36,687 bases of DNA from the NCBI GenBank assembly GCA_031549115.1, contig JAVBQJ010000087.1:1-36687 (forward strand), given 5' to 3'. The translations under genes and the position numbers were made by a program. Shown piece by piece: positions 16,842-26,212 of this stretch. Below the pieces are notes generated by a model. The model was given only the letters and a program-made list of their open reading frames with translations, ran no database searches and was not told the origin of the DNA. Source of the DNA: JAVBQJ01 sp031549115 (GTDB lineage Bacteria; Verrucomicrobiota; Lentisphaeria; Victivallales; Victivallaceae). Numbering within the stretch: the first letter of the stretch is position 1; each line of letters begins with the position of its first letter.

Positions 16842-17106
16842 GGCAATCTCCCCTGTTTCCTTGCGAAAGTGTAATTTTTATGTAAAAGCGGACGCGAATA
16901 CTATAGCCGCTCAAACGCAAAAATAAAAGTCAAAAACTTGCGGGAAGTTGATGAATATTGCGATTTGCTCTTTCTCGCCCAAACCGTTGCCGCGCAGGTA
17001 TTATTTTGAGATAAAAACAGTATAACCCGACCGAAAAAAACCAACCGGGCCATGATATCGTTGCGGAATAATCGCAAAAAATAATAACATTTAGCAACAA
17101 AACGCA
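16842..17106. other. Divergent intergenic region, no gene
   Basis: AT-rich spacer between the minus-strand kinase and plus-strand SGNH hydrolase. It holds a TATAGT -10 for the kinase (minus, 16905-16900). No coding frame with a ribosome site or family resemblance was seen. Confidence 0.4.
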
Positions 17107-17136
17107 TTGGCGCAATCGTCAAACTCCTGCTATATT
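17107..17136 (+). promoter_or_regulatory. Probable SGNH hydrolase promoter
   Basis: TTGGCG (17107-17112), eighteen bases, TATATT (17131-17136); the gene starts 42 bases later with AAGGA before the ATG. Confidence 0.5.
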
Positions 17137-17178
17137 GCAAAAGTTATAACGATCCAAAATAAAATATAAGGATGCAAT

Positions 17179-17811
17179 ATGAGCACAATCAAAACCATTG
17201 TTTTCCAGGGGGATTCCATCACCGACGCCGGACGCGCCCCCGGTCGGCCATGCAACAACGACGGCCTCGGCGGCGGTTACGTCCAGCTCGCCGCCGCCCG
17301 GCTGCTCGCCGCCGCCCCGGAACGGGATCTCAAAATTTACAATACCGGGATTTCCGGCCACCGCATCGTCGATCTTTACGCCCGCTGGAAGGTGGATACG
17401 CTGCAGCTGGCTCCCGACCTGATCAGCATTATGGTCGGCGTCAACGACGTCTGGCACGAATTCGGCAGCGGCAACGGGGTGGAGCTGGATCGGTATGAAT
17501 TCATGTACCGCGAACTGCTGCAGTGGACTCGCAAGCAACTGCCGAGCGTCAAATTCCTGTTGATGGATCCGTTTGTGCTGCCGCTGCCGGGCCTGCCACC
17601 GGAAATGGTCGCCGAAGTGGCGCCGCGCCGCCCGGTGGTGTTGAAGCTGGCGCGCGAATTCGACGCCGCCCATCTACCCGTGCAGGAGTTGTTCGACGTC
17701 GCCTGCCGCAAGGCGCCCGCCGCCTACTGGAGCGGGGACGGTGTGCACCCGACGCTCGCCGGACATCAACTGCTCGCCGACGCCTGGCTGGAACTCGCAC
17801 AAACCTTGTAA
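17179..17811 (+). CDS. SGNH/GDSL-family hydrolase
   Basis: A 210-residue esterase-like protein. Block I FQGDSITDAG (nucleophile S13), block II Gly in YNTGISGHRI, block III GVND (N89) and block V DGVHPT (D187, H190) give the complete SGNH set of catalytic and oxyanion residues. There is no signal peptide, so it is cytoplasmic. It resembles small carbohydrate esterases and lysophospholipase-L1-like proteins; deacetylation of an imported sugar is plausible given the many glycan genes around, but the substrate is not shown by the sequence. Confidence 0.9.
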   Translation: MSTIKTIVFQGDSITDAGRAPGRPCNNDGLGGGYVQLAAARLLAAAPERDLKIYNTGISGHRIVDLYARWKVDTLQLAPDLISIMVGVNDVWHEFGSGNGVELDRYEFMYRELLQWTRKQLPSVKFLLMDPFVLPLPGLPPEMVAEVAPRRPVVLKLAREFDAAHLPVQELFDVACRKAPAAYWSGDGVHPTLAGHQLLADAWLELAQTL

Positions 17812-17905
17812 GAAAAAATCATCGGAAAATGAATTCGGGAAACAGACCGGAGGATACATTTATCATCGTTGAAGTCAACTGCAATTCAGGAGGAGATACA
17901 GCATC

Positions 17906-18766
17906 ATGACACATTCGATTCGAACGCTGAATTTTAATGACCGGAACGCATTGTCCGTCTTGTCGTACGCGATAGGATGGGAGCAATCTCCCGAAACCTG
18001 CGGCAACATCCTCGAACAGGCAGCCGGGTATTGTCTGGGTGTGGAATACGACGGGCGCTTGGCCGGATGCGCCGCCGGTATGCGCTATCCCGATTCAGAT
18101 GTGGCATTTCTCTTTGAAATCATCGTGCATCCGGAATTTCAACGCCGGGGCATTGCCCGTACCCTGTTGGCGGAAGTGATGCGGCTTCTGGAAAACTGCC
18201 CCACGTTGCGCCTTTACGGCACGCCGGCCGGAGAGCCCATATATGCGCAGGCGGGCTTTCGCCCTTACGGGAAATTGGGGCGCTATTTCTGCCGCACCTG
18301 GCGGCAGGCGCCCGCTCCGGTTCCCGGATTGCAGCCGATGCAGCCGAACGATTTGACCGGCGTCGTCGACTTCGACCGGGAAAACTTCGGCGTGGCGCGC
18401 CAGGCATTGCTCGACAATCTGTACTGTCACAACCCCGGTGGCGCTTTCGTCATCCGCCGCAACGGCCGGCTGGAAGGATTTGTGCTGACCCGCGCCGACG
18501 AACCGGCGGCCGGGAAGCGCAATATTTCCACACTGCAGGCACATACCCCGGAAGACGCCCTGGCGTTGCTGCAGGCGGCCGGATGCACGCCGGATGGCGG
18601 AATGACGCTGATCATCGATATCTTTGACGGCAACGACGCCATAATCGACTTCATCCTTCGGAATGAAGGCAAAAAAATAACGCCGATGACCGCGATGCAG
18701 TTCGGCGTTCCGCTACCGCCCCCCTCCCCGGCTTATATTGCGCCGGTGGGAGCGGACATCGGGTAA
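17906..18766 (+). CDS. Two-domain GNAT-fold acetyltransferase
   Basis: A 286-residue protein. Residues ~5-135 form a GNAT domain with the acetyl-CoA loop HPEFQRRGIARTLLAEV (Q/R-x-x-G-x-A). Residues ~140-275 look like the second GNAT-like lobe of YitH/HolE-type proteins (PNDLTGVVDFDRENFGVARQALLDNLY, GAFVIRRNGRLEGFVLTR). Such proteins acetylate small molecules or amines of mostly unknown identity. GGAGGAG precedes the ATG. The gene abuts the convergent aminotransferase stop with zero bases between and follows the SGNH gene by 94 bases, possibly on the same transcript. Confidence 0.85.
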   Translation: MTHSIRTLNFNDRNALSVLSYAIGWEQSPETCGNILEQAAGYCLGVEYDGRLAGCAAGMRYPDSDVAFLFEIIVHPEFQRRGIARTLLAEVMRLLENCPTLRLYGTPAGEPIYAQAGFRPYGKLGRYFCRTWRQAPAPVPGLQPMQPNDLTGVVDFDRENFGVARQALLDNLYCHNPGGAFVIRRNGRLEGFVLTRADEPAAGKRNISTLQAHTPEDALALLQAAGCTPDGGMTLIIDIFDGNDAIIDFILRNEGKKITPMTAMQFGVPLPPPSPAYIAPVGADIG

Positions 18767-20035
18767 TTACTTCTCCATCAATTTGCGCACGCCGGCGAGC
18801 TTGACGCAGACGCAGAACAAATCCATTGCGGTCTGCAGCTCGTCGACGGTCGGAAAGGTCGGAGCGATCCGGATGTTGCGGTCTTCCGGATCCTTCTGAT
18901 ACGGGTATGTCGCTCCGGCTCCAGTCATCACGACACCGGCATTCTTGGCCAGCGCCACCGTGGCCTTGGCGCAACCCGGCAAGGTATCGAGCGCGACGAA
19001 ATAACCGCCCTCGGGGCTGGTCCATTGCGCCAGCCCCGTATTCCCCAGTTCGCGCTCCAGCGTCCGCAGCACCGCGTCGAACTTCGGCCGCAGTTCTTCG
19101 GCCATGGCTTTCATGTGCGCGCGGACACCGGCCGCGTCTTTGAGATAGCGGACCGTCCGCAGCTGATTGAGCTTGTCGTGACCGATGGTCTGGATGCTCA
19201 TATGTTTGCGGATCTCCGCCAGATTCGCCGGCGCCGCCGCCACCAGCGCCACACCGGCGCCCGGAAAGGTAATCTTGGAAGTGGAGAAGAAATACAACAC
19301 GCGCTCCGCGTGTCCCGCCGCTTCCGCCGCCTTGAAGATATCCTTCAGCGTCTTCTGCCCGTAAATATGGTGCACCCCGTAGGCGTTGTCCCAGAAGATC
19401 CGGAAATCGGGCGCCGCGGTCGGCATCGCCGCCAGCCGGTCCACCACTTCGTCGCTGTAACAGATCCCCTGCGGGTTCGAGTAAAGCGGCACGCACCATA
19501 TGCCCTTGATCGCATCATCGGCGGCAACGAGCTTTTCGACCATGTCCATATCCGGGCCGTTTTCGGTCATCGGGACGGTGATCATTTCGATGCCGAGGTC
19601 TTCGCAAATGGCGAAATGCCGGTCATAGCCGGGGCTCGGACACAGGAACTTCACCTTCGGCAGTCTGCCCCACGGCGTATGGCCCTGGGTGCCGAAGACG
19701 CACAGACGCATCATGGCATCGTACATCAGGTTCAAACTGGAGTTGCCGCCGACGATGATTTTGTCGGCGTCGATGCCGAGCACTTCGGCGAAAAGTTTGC
19801 GGGCTTCCGGAATGCCTTCCAGGCCGCCGTAGTTGCGCGCATCCACGCCGTCATCGGTCCGATAATTGCTCAACGCATCGAGAATGCCGTTGGTGAGATC
19901 GAGCTGGGTGCCGGAGGGCTTGCCGCGGGACATGTCCAGTTTCAAATGCCGTGCGACATAGGAAGCGTATTCCGCCTCCAACCGCGTCCGCAGGTCGGCC
20001 AACTCGGCCGGAGCCAGATCTACAATACGATTCAC
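18767..20035 (-). CDS. Type Ic aspartate aminotransferase-like PLP enzyme
   Basis: A 422-residue fold-type I aminotransferase that begins at GTG (GGAG seven bases upstream). The PLP lysine is K254 in STSKITFPG; D216 and Y219 in FWDNAYGVHH hold the cofactor; SNPQG (186-190) and NIRIAP with its substrate-carboxylate Arg near the C-terminus are present. The N-terminal word LDMSRGKPSGTQLDLTNGIL and the length are those of the Asp_aminotransf/MocR-like subgroup Ic, described for bacterial aspartate:2-oxoglutarate aminotransferases. It links aspartate and glutamate metabolism in the cytoplasm. Its own promoter at 20075-20102 separates it from nadC, although read-through from nadC is possible. Confidence 0.92.
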   Translation of the reverse strand: MNRIVDLAPAELADLRTRLEAEYASYVARHLKLDMSRGKPSGTQLDLTNGILDALSNYRTDDGVDARNYGGLEGIPEARKLFAEVLGIDADKIIVGGNSSLNLMYDAMMRLCVFGTQGHTPWGRLPKVKFLCPSPGYDRHFAICEDLGIEMITVPMTENGPDMDMVEKLVAADDAIKGIWCVPLYSNPQGICYSDEVVDRLAAMPTAAPDFRIFWDNAYGVHHIYGQKTLKDIFKAAEAAGHAERVLYFFSTSKITFPGAGVALVAAAPANLAEIRKHMSIQTIGHDKLNQLRTVRYLKDAAGVRAHMKAMAEELRPKFDAVLRTLERELGNTGLAQWTSPEGGYFVALDTLPGCAKATVALAKNAGVVMTGAGATYPYQKDPEDRNIRIAPTFPTVDELQTAMDLFCVCVKLAGVRKLMEK

Positions 20036-20074
20036 TTTTCACTCCTGTATGGTTGTAAAATCGAGAAACCACGT

Positions 20075-20102
20075 AATATAATCGGCTTTTCCCGATTTTC
20101 AA
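20075..20102 (-). promoter_or_regulatory. Probable promoter of the aminotransferase gene
   Basis: On the minus strand TTGAAA (20102-20097), sixteen bases, TATATT (20080-20075). The spacer forms a small hairpin AATCGG/CCGATT, which could double as a weak terminator for nadC. Confidence 0.5.
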
Positions 20103-20137
20103 GCGGAAGATGTCAATTTAGAGCATAATTTCCCGTG

Positions 20138-21034
20138 TTATTCCAACACCACGTCCAACGAAATATCCGACGATTTGACCGAGTGGGTCAAGGCGCCGAC
20201 CGAAACGAAGTCGACGCCGATTTTTCCGATCGCCGGCAAGCGTTCGATGGTGATGCCGCCGGAGGCTTCCAGCCTGGCCTTCCCGGCCGTCATTTTCACC
20301 GCTTCGACCATCATCGCATCGGACATATTGTCGAGGAGAATGTGTTCGGCGCCCGACTCCAGGGCTTCGCGCAATTCTTCGAGCGTGTCGACTTCGACCT
20401 CGACTTCGAGATCCGGATATGTTTCCCGCGCCCGCCGCACCGAACGGACAATGCCGCCCGCGCCTTCGAGACCGGCCAGCTCGCGGTGATTATCCTTGAT
20501 CATCACCCGGTCAAAGAGGCCGATCCGATGGTTGCCGCCGCCGCCGGCTGCCACCGCGTATTTTTCCAGATTGCGGTACCCCGGTGTCGTTTTCCGGGTG
20601 TCGAGCACAATGGTTTTGGAGCCGGTCAACGCGGCGGCATAACGGTGCGACGCCGTCGCCACCCCGCACAAGCGTTGAAGAAAATTCAACGCCGTCCGTT
20701 CCGCGGTCAGCAATGCCCGCGCCCGGCCGGAAATCTCCGCCATGCGCGTGCCTTTTGGACACCACTCCCCTTCCCTCGCCAGCGGCTTCCAGCCGATTTC
20801 GGGGTCGAGGGCGGCGAAGACCCGGTGCGCCACTTCGAGGCCGGCGCAGACACAATCCTCTTTCGCCAGCAAAACCGCCCGCGCCCGGCAATCGGCGGGG
20901 ATCACCGAATCGGTGGTGGTGTCGCCGCGCGTATCCAGATCTTCGGCCAGCGCCAGCGCGATCAATTGTTCCACCCGCTCCCAATCGATGGCGGGAAGCG
21001 GCCGCATATCTTTCACATCACTCATTTTTCTCAT
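20138..21034 (-). CDS. nadC: Nicotinate-nucleotide pyrophosphorylase (quinolinate phosphoribosyltransferase)
   Basis: A ~298-residue cytoplasmic enzyme that makes nicotinate mononucleotide from quinolinate and PRPP in NAD synthesis. Family words are intact: TAERTALNFLQRLCG (110-124), DTRKTTPG (145-152), GGGNHR (165-170), IKDNH (179-183), and EVEVDTLEE with the C-terminal ILLDNMS and EASGGIT. Three ATGs (21038, 21034, 21025) lie just after the cysS stop; the one at 21025 has better spacing from AAGGA, the 21034 one is given here. nadA and nadB are not adjacent. It is seven bases or less from cysS and so cotranscribed with it. Confidence 0.96.
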   Translation of the reverse strand: MRKMSDVKDMRPLPAIDWERVEQLIALALAEDLDTRGDTTTDSVIPADCRARAVLLAKEDCVCAGLEVAHRVFAALDPEIGWKPLAREGEWCPKGTRMAEISGRARALLTAERTALNFLQRLCGVATASHRYAAALTGSKTIVLDTRKTTPGYRNLEKYAVAAGGGGNHRIGLFDRVMIKDNHRELAGLEGAGGIVRSVRRARETYPDLEVEVEVDTLEELREALESGAEHILLDNMSDAMMVEAVKMTAGKARLEASGGITIERLPAIGKIGVDFVSVGALTHSVKSSDISLDVVLE

Positions 21035-21040
21035 CCATCC

Positions 21041-22459
21041 TTACAGGGGTTTGACCCGGAACCCGCCGGGGGTATCTTCGACGACATATCCGGCCGCCTT
21101 CAACTGGTCGCGGCAAGCGTCGGCTTTGGCGAAATCCTTGGCCTTGCGGGCCGCCTGACGCGCCTCCGCCAGGGCGATGACCTCGGCGGGAACGGCTTCA
21201 CTTTTGCCGGCGTCCACCTCGAGGCAGCCGAATACCCGGTCGAATTGCCGGAATTGCTCCAGGAGCGGCGCCGCGGCCGCGGCGTCCAGGGAACCGGCTT
21301 CCAACAGCTTATTGGTGTCGCGCTGCAAGCCGAACAGGACCGCCAGCGCCTCCGAAACATTCAAATCGTCCGCCAGGGCGGCACGGAATCCGGCTTCGGC
21401 GTCCTGCGCCAATTGCCGGGTTTCCTCCGGTTTGGCCGGCTGCGTGGATTCCGCGGCGTGGAGGCGCCGGAAAAAGTCGTCGAATTTGCGCAGCGTCTCC
21501 CGCCCGGCTTCCAACGCGTCGAAGGTGAAATTCAGTTTTTTGCGGTAATGCGCGCCCAGCAGCACCCAGCGCAATTCGCGCCCGGTGTAGCCCTTGGACA
21601 GGAGATCGCGCAGGGTGAAGAAGTTTCCGAGCGACTTGGACATTTTTTCGCCGTTGACCATCAAATGGGCGCAATGCAGCCAGTAACGGACATAGGTGCA
21701 GCCGTTGGCGGCTTCGCTCTGGGCGATTTCATCTTCGTGGTGCGGGAACATATTGTCGATGCCGCCGGTATGCAGATCGAAGGTTTTTCCGAGATATTTC
21801 ATGCTCATCGCGCTGCATTCGACATGCCAGCCGGGGCGGCCCGGACCCCACGGGCTGTCCCATTTGACATCGCCGTCGCCGACGTCCCAGGCTTTCCACA
21901 ACGCGAAGTCGGCTACCGAATCCTTGGCGTATTCGTCGGTTTTGACGCGGACGCCGGCGCGCTGGTTTTCGCGGTCGATATGGGCGAGCTTGCCGTATTC
22001 CGGGAATTTGTCGATGGAAAAGTAGATCGACTTGTCCTCGGCCTGGTAGGCATAGCCGCGATCGATGAGCGCCTGTACCAGCGCGATCATTTCGGGGATG
22101 TGCTCCGTCGCCGCCGGATACTGTGCCGCCGGAACGATATTCAGCGTTTTCAAATCCTCGAAGAAAGCCTTGATATACTTGGCGGTGAATTCTTTGAGCG
22201 GCAGAGCGGCTTTCTGCGAATCGCGGATGGTCTTGTCATCGACGTCGGTGAGGTTCATGATCTGGGTGACGTCGAAGTCGAAATAGCGCAGCACCCGGCA
22301 GAGCAAGTCCTCGAACATGTAGGCGCGGAAGTTGCCGATATGGGCGAAGTTGTAAACGGTGGGGCCGCAGGTATAGAGCCCCGCCTTGCCGGCGACGAGC
22401 GGCACGAACGGTTCGTTGCGGCGCGACATGGTATTGAAAAACGTCAACTCATTGGTCAT
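21041..22459 (-). CDS. cysS: Cysteinyl-tRNA synthetase
   Basis: A 472-residue class Ia synthetase. LYTCGPTVYNFAHIGN gives zinc ligand C31 and the HIGH-like HIGN (40-43); WHVECSAM (C215), and FPHHEDE (H240, E244) complete the zinc site used to select cysteine; KMSKS is at 272-276. The anticodon-binding helical bundle ends in a short C-terminal domain (AEARQAARKAKDFAKADACRD). Length fits the family. GGAG lies eight bases before the ATG. It heads the cysS-nadC operon and is divergent from the tRNA-Ser gene. Confidence 0.98.
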   Translation of the reverse strand: MTNELTFFNTMSRRNEPFVPLVAGKAGLYTCGPTVYNFAHIGNFRAYMFEDLLCRVLRYFDFDVTQIMNLTDVDDKTIRDSQKAALPLKEFTAKYIKAFFEDLKTLNIVPAAQYPAATEHIPEMIALVQALIDRGYAYQAEDKSIYFSIDKFPEYGKLAHIDRENQRAGVRVKTDEYAKDSVADFALWKAWDVGDGDVKWDSPWGPGRPGWHVECSAMSMKYLGKTFDLHTGGIDNMFPHHEDEIAQSEAANGCTYVRYWLHCAHLMVNGEKMSKSLGNFFTLRDLLSKGYTGRELRWVLLGAHYRKKLNFTFDALEAGRETLRKFDDFFRRLHAAESTQPAKPEETRQLAQDAEAGFRAALADDLNVSEALAVLFGLQRDTNKLLEAGSLDAAAAAPLLEQFRQFDRVFGCLEVDAGKSEAVPAEVIALAEARQAARKAKDFAKADACRDQLKAAGYVVEDTPGGFRVKPL

Positions 22460-22553
22460 GGTATTTACTCCGTGTTAGTATGTAATTCGTATAATTTAAC
22501 TCCACTTGAGGGGAGATACAACGTAAAAAAGCAAAAAAAGATGAATTTGGGGG

Positions 22554-22581
22554 TTTACAAATCCCAAAAGCGGGTTATAGT
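22554..22581 (+). promoter_or_regulatory. tRNA-Ser promoter
   Basis: TTTACA (22554-22559), sixteen bases, TATAGT (22576-22581), about 60 bases before the mature tRNA 5' end. The -10 is in the context GGTTATAGTATGG. Confidence 0.65.
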
Positions 22582-22642
22582 ATGGGATACATCACGGAAC
22601 CCGGAGAGAAAACCGGAAAGTACGGAAGTGTCCCGCACAGGC

Positions 22643-22732
<90 letters not shown>

Positions 22733-22752
22733 TTTTTGTGCCTTAAAAAGGC

Positions 22753-22780
22753 AAAAAAATGAAGCCGTCAGGCTTCGCTT
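22753..22780 (-). terminator. Rho-independent terminator of glycan locus B operon
   Basis: On the minus strand, hairpin GAAGCC-TGAC-GGCTTC (22776-22761) is followed by ATTTTTTT. It lies 23 bases after the last gene of the operon. A second small hairpin (TGCCTT/AAGGCA, 22739-22753) next to it lies downstream of the tRNA on the plus strand. Confidence 0.85.
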
Positions 22781-22802
22781 CATGCCGTGTCAGCGGCGCT
22801 TC

Positions 22803-23777
22803 CTACTTCAGTGCTTCATGTGCCGAAGGCACGCTTCCTATGAAATCACCCTCGCGCAGGTATTTCTGATAGTGCCGGAAAAGTCCGTGGGCCTGCGGAT
22901 AGCATGAATTCGGACTCAGGAAATGCGAAAATTCAAATGTGATCGCCTCATGGATTCCGGCGCGTTCGGCGATTTGAAGTTTCAGGTGCATCTTTTCCCA
23001 TTTGATCGGCAGAAAGCGTATCGGCATATCGCGGTCGAAGGTTTCCACATTGGTTTGGCAGACTATGCCGTGCTTGTCGGCCAGCTCGCGCGCGGTACGG
23101 AGAAAATCCTCCAGTTCCCAATAGGCACAGCCGCCATCCTGAAACGCGACAATATCGACCGCTCCGGCAATGCCGGCCATAATCTCATCCCATTCGCGGG
23201 AGAATTCCGGCAAGGTCACGCTTTTGCCGGCATTCACTCCAGTGCCGAAAGGGTCATAGAGCATGATACCTTCAATATATGGCGAGATCATCACCGGTAA
23301 GTTTCCGGAAATCGCTTTGCAGAAACGTCCAAGCTCACGCATGACTTCGATGATATTCCACTGAAGCCGCCCCACTTCCTGCGTAAGATACCACCCGGCG
23401 AAAGCCGGATGACTGCCGTAGCGTTTCCAGGCTTCTTCGCACACGGCTTTATTCAAATCGATCTCTTTTTCGAAATCGCCGCGCACGTGAAAGCCGCCGC
23501 TGTAGTTGCCGAAAAAGAACTTCATGCCGTATTTTTGCGCGAGATCAAGGAACATTTGCGTCAGATCTTCCGGCGGCGTGAAGCAATTCATCCGCGAACG
23601 CAGAACCTCCGAGTCATACGTCATAAATCGGCCGAGACCGCAGCGAATCAATACTACCGTGTCGATCCCGACGCTCCGCATAGCGCGAAAGTCGGCGTCC
23701 CACTCTTCCGGCCCCCAGTTCTGGTGGGCGATGTCGCCGGATATTTCATCCAAAAAGGTTGCAGTGATTTTCAGCAT
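22803..23777 (-). CDS. DUF4434-like TIM-barrel protein
   Basis: A 324-residue protein without a signal peptide. The start ITATFLDEISGDIAHQNWGPEEWDADFRAMRSVGIDTVVLI and the word HPAFAGWYLTQEVG (near 123-136, barrel strand with acidic residue) match DUF4434 proteins, which are glycosidase-related barrels often found beside glycan genes. Later MISPYIEGIMLYDP, VDIVAFQDGG and FEFSHFLSPNS form the other barrel strands. It is the last gene of locus B, 27 bases after the GH43-like propeller gene and just before the terminator. A catalytic role on sugars or a sugar-binding role is possible; no enzyme activity is established for it. Confidence 0.75.
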   Translation of the reverse strand: MLKITATFLDEISGDIAHQNWGPEEWDADFRAMRSVGIDTVVLIRCGLGRFMTYDSEVLRSRMNCFTPPEDLTQMFLDLAQKYGMKFFFGNYSGGFHVRGDFEKEIDLNKAVCEEAWKRYGSHPAFAGWYLTQEVGRLQWNIIEVMRELGRFCKAISGNLPVMISPYIEGIMLYDPFGTGVNAGKSVTLPEFSREWDEIMAGIAGAVDIVAFQDGGCAYWELEDFLRTARELADKHGIVCQTNVETFDRDMPIRFLPIKWEKMHLKLQIAERAGIHEAITFEFSHFLSPNSCYPQAHGLFRHYQKYLREGDFIGSVPSAHEALK

Positions 23778-23804
23778 GGTGACATCCCTTTTTATTTGTC
23801 CGCA

Positions 23805-24719
23805 TCAGCGGAAATAGTGTTCCAACAGTTCCTGCATGGAAGCCGGGTTCTCCGCCGTCTGCAGATCGCAACAGCCGTGCTGGTCGCCGCCGAGCCAGAA
23901 AGCAAGGGTGCGGCCGTTTTCCTCGATAAGCTCCAAGTCGCTGGCGTTGAGCTCCATCACGCCGGGACGCGCAACAGGATTGACCTCGTGACTCGGATCC
24001 GGCTCCATCACCGGACGATCCGCCGGGGCATCCTCCCAATGGACCAGGTCCCTGGAGCGGCTCACCCGTGTTTCATAAGTTCGATCCAGGCGGTCGTGGA
24101 GATAAAGCAAATAGTAATACTCCCCGGCGAAATAGAGCGCATTGGCCCCCACATACTTTTCGCGTCCGTATTCCCCGCCGGGAACGGGCGTAAAGTGTTC
24201 GAGATCGTCCGACACCATAAATTTGAACAGAAATTTCAGCGGAGCGGATGCTTCGTTCGTCTCGTACACGCCGACGAACCGGCGGCCGTCCCAGACGGTG
24301 CCGGTATTGAAAATCATACACCCGGGCTCGGTATGCCGGAACACCGTTACGGGTTCACTCCAATGCACCAGATCATCACTGGTGTACCGCACCAGCCGCC
24401 GAAACGAAACGCCGGCCGTAAACCGGGGAGCGTCAAAGGCGGAGGCAAACACATACAGCCGCCCCTCATGTGCCAGGGCGCCGGCGAAATAGCAGCCGCG
24501 GACCGGATCTCCGACGAGTTTTCCGTCCCGATAGCGCCGGATGAGGAAACCGTCGCGCGCGGTGCGCTCCGGGTATTGGTCCGCCGGATAACCGGCGGGC
24601 TCATAGTCACAGAAATTTTCCAACAAATAGAGTTCTCCGTGGAAATGAAACGGAGTCATTTCAAAACGATGAGTACCGATTACTTGGTGATTCCGCCAAC
24701 CGTCTTTCAGAATACGCAT
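23805..24719 (-). CDS. GH43-like beta-propeller glycosidase-related protein
   Basis: A 304-residue cytoplasmic protein starting at the ATG at 24719 (AAGGAAA before it); an in-frame ATG 48 bases upstream lacks a ribosome site. Repeated blade endings are seen: TSDDLVHWSEPV, VSDDLEHFTPV, SRDLVHWEDAP. GGEYGREKYVGANALYFAGEYYYLLYLHD is a typical propeller blade pair. It is distantly like the propeller at 856-2289. Substrate and catalytic residues are not evident; cleavage of imported oligosaccharide is the likely role because an MFS sugar carrier precedes it. Confidence 0.72.
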   Translation of the reverse strand: MRILKDGWRNHQVIGTHRFEMTPFHFHGELYLLENFCDYEPAGYPADQYPERTARDGFLIRRYRDGKLVGDPVRGCYFAGALAHEGRLYVFASAFDAPRFTAGVSFRRLVRYTSDDLVHWSEPVTVFRHTEPGCMIFNTGTVWDGRRFVGVYETNEASAPLKFLFKFMVSDDLEHFTPVPGGEYGREKYVGANALYFAGEYYYLLYLHDRLDRTYETRVSRSRDLVHWEDAPADRPVMEPDPSHEVNPVARPGVMELNASDLELIEENGRTLAFWLGGDQHGCCDLQTAENPASMQELLEHYFR

Positions 24720-24810
24720 AGTTGTTTCCTTGAATATAGTTATTGTTGAAAGCTTTGCAAGACGCATTCACGATTTCCAATGCCGATAGTCTTTTCCAAT
24801 TCCCCGCGCC

Positions 24811-26190
24811 TCAGGGCGCCTGATAGTTGTACCGGCCGCCGTTTTTCTGCCACCCCATATACATCAGAATCAGAAACACCATCGCCACACAGGTAAAAAT
24901 GAAATCCCACATGAACATGAAACGGTAGCCGAAGCTTTTGATTGCCAATCCGGCACCCAACGGCGCAACAATCATGATCAGAGAGTTGAAAATCGACACC
25001 GCCGAACAAAATTGTCCGTAGCGTTCTTTGGGGAAAAGCGCAATCAGCAGCGGCAGATTGCTCATCCATTGAACCGCGTAAACCATCGCCAGCAGAATCG
25101 TCACAATGCGGAAGCTTGCAGCGTCGTCGACGAAATAAAAACCGTAAATATTGCTGACGATCACCAGCAGCATTCCGGTGGCATAGACCCGGATCGGGTG
25201 GAATTTATCCACCAGCAACCCCAGAGGCAACGTGATAATCAATCCGACCAGCGCGCCGTCGCCGATATAACTGCCGTAGACTTCGACCGACATCCCCAGC
25301 GATTCCGTGGCGAAAAGAATATTGTAGATACTGCGGCAAAGCATCGAAACGTTGTTCATCGCAATGCAGATAAAAACCCACCAATAAAACGAATCAGAGA
25401 AAAAACATTCCCGGCAGAAAACCACAACCCCTTTCCATGGCGTCAAATGTTTCTGATCTTCCGGCAACGGCGGATATTCTCCCTCTTTGACCAACCAACA
25501 CATCAACATGAAGCCGATGAATATGAAGACTCCAATCCCGGTATAAATCCACGACAGATAGTTGTCGGCATAGCACAAGATGAATTTCGCGAATAAAACC
25601 GCGGTCCCGCCACCGACCAGACTGAACAGGGAATTGAACAGCCCCAATCGCATCTCGGGCACCACATCAGCGTACAAATAGTAGAATACAGACCCGACAA
25701 ACATCATGAAAAACATAAAAATCGTAACGCAGACACCGATCGCCAGCAAACCGGTGAAAGCAATGCTCCAGCCAAAGAGCCCCGCCAGCGACGGCACGAA
25801 TTTCGGCGCCCAACCGATGGCAATCAGCATCAACATCAAAAACGGCACCGAAATGACGATGTAAGGTATGCGCCTGCCCATCGAACTGCGGGTGCGGTCG
25901 CTTTGGAAGCTCACGATCGGACAGACGATCGCGTTGAGTATCGCCGGAATGGTACCCACGATCAATGAAATCGTCATCGTCGCTTCGGAATCAAAATTAC
26001 TCAAGGACAAGGTGAACAGTCCCTGGGACATGATTATGCTCAGAAAATTGATGCTGCAGCCGCCCAGCAGAAGAAAGCAAAACATGACGATCAACTTTGC
26101 CGGGGTATAGCGCAGAGTGCCCACCTGCCACTTTTTGTCGATACCGCTCATCGGCAACGGCGCAGTCGATTCGAATTCTGAATTACTCAT
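24811..26190 (-). CDS. MFS/GPH-like sugar-cation symporter
   Basis: A 459-residue inner membrane carrier with about 12 hydrophobic segments. SDRTRSSMGRRIPYI in the loop after the second segment matches the SDRTRTRWGRRRP word of SLC45/GPH sugar symporters. PLGLLVDKFHPIRVY is the matching loop of the second half. The ATG at 26190 follows GGAG at a wide spacing (13 bases); in-frame ATGs further upstream overlap the previous gene's end and look unlikely. Within locus B it would import the sugar released outside by the secreted GH123-like protein. 91 bases containing a strong hairpin separate it from that gene. Confidence 0.88.
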   Translation of the reverse strand: MSNSEFESTAPLPMSGIDKKWQVGTLRYTPAKLIVMFCFLLLGGCSINFLSIIMSQGLFTLSLSNFDSEATMTISLIVGTIPAILNAIVCPIVSFQSDRTRSSMGRRIPYIVISVPFLMLMLIAIGWAPKFVPSLAGLFGWSIAFTGLLAIGVCVTIFMFFMMFVGSVFYYLYADVVPEMRLGLFNSLFSLVGGGTAVLFAKFILCYADNYLSWIYTGIGVFIFIGFMLMCWLVKEGEYPPLPEDQKHLTPWKGVVVFCRECFFSDSFYWWVFICIAMNNVSMLCRSIYNILFATESLGMSVEVYGSYIGDGALVGLIITLPLGLLVDKFHPIRVYATGMLLVIVSNIYGFYFVDDAASFRIVTILLAMVYAVQWMSNLPLLIALFPKERYGQFCSAVSIFNSLIMIVAPLGAGLAIKSFGYRFMFMWDFIFTCVAMVFLILMYMGWQKNGGRYNYQAP

Positions 26191-26212
26191 ATTTTTTATA
26201 TAGCTCCGCCCC

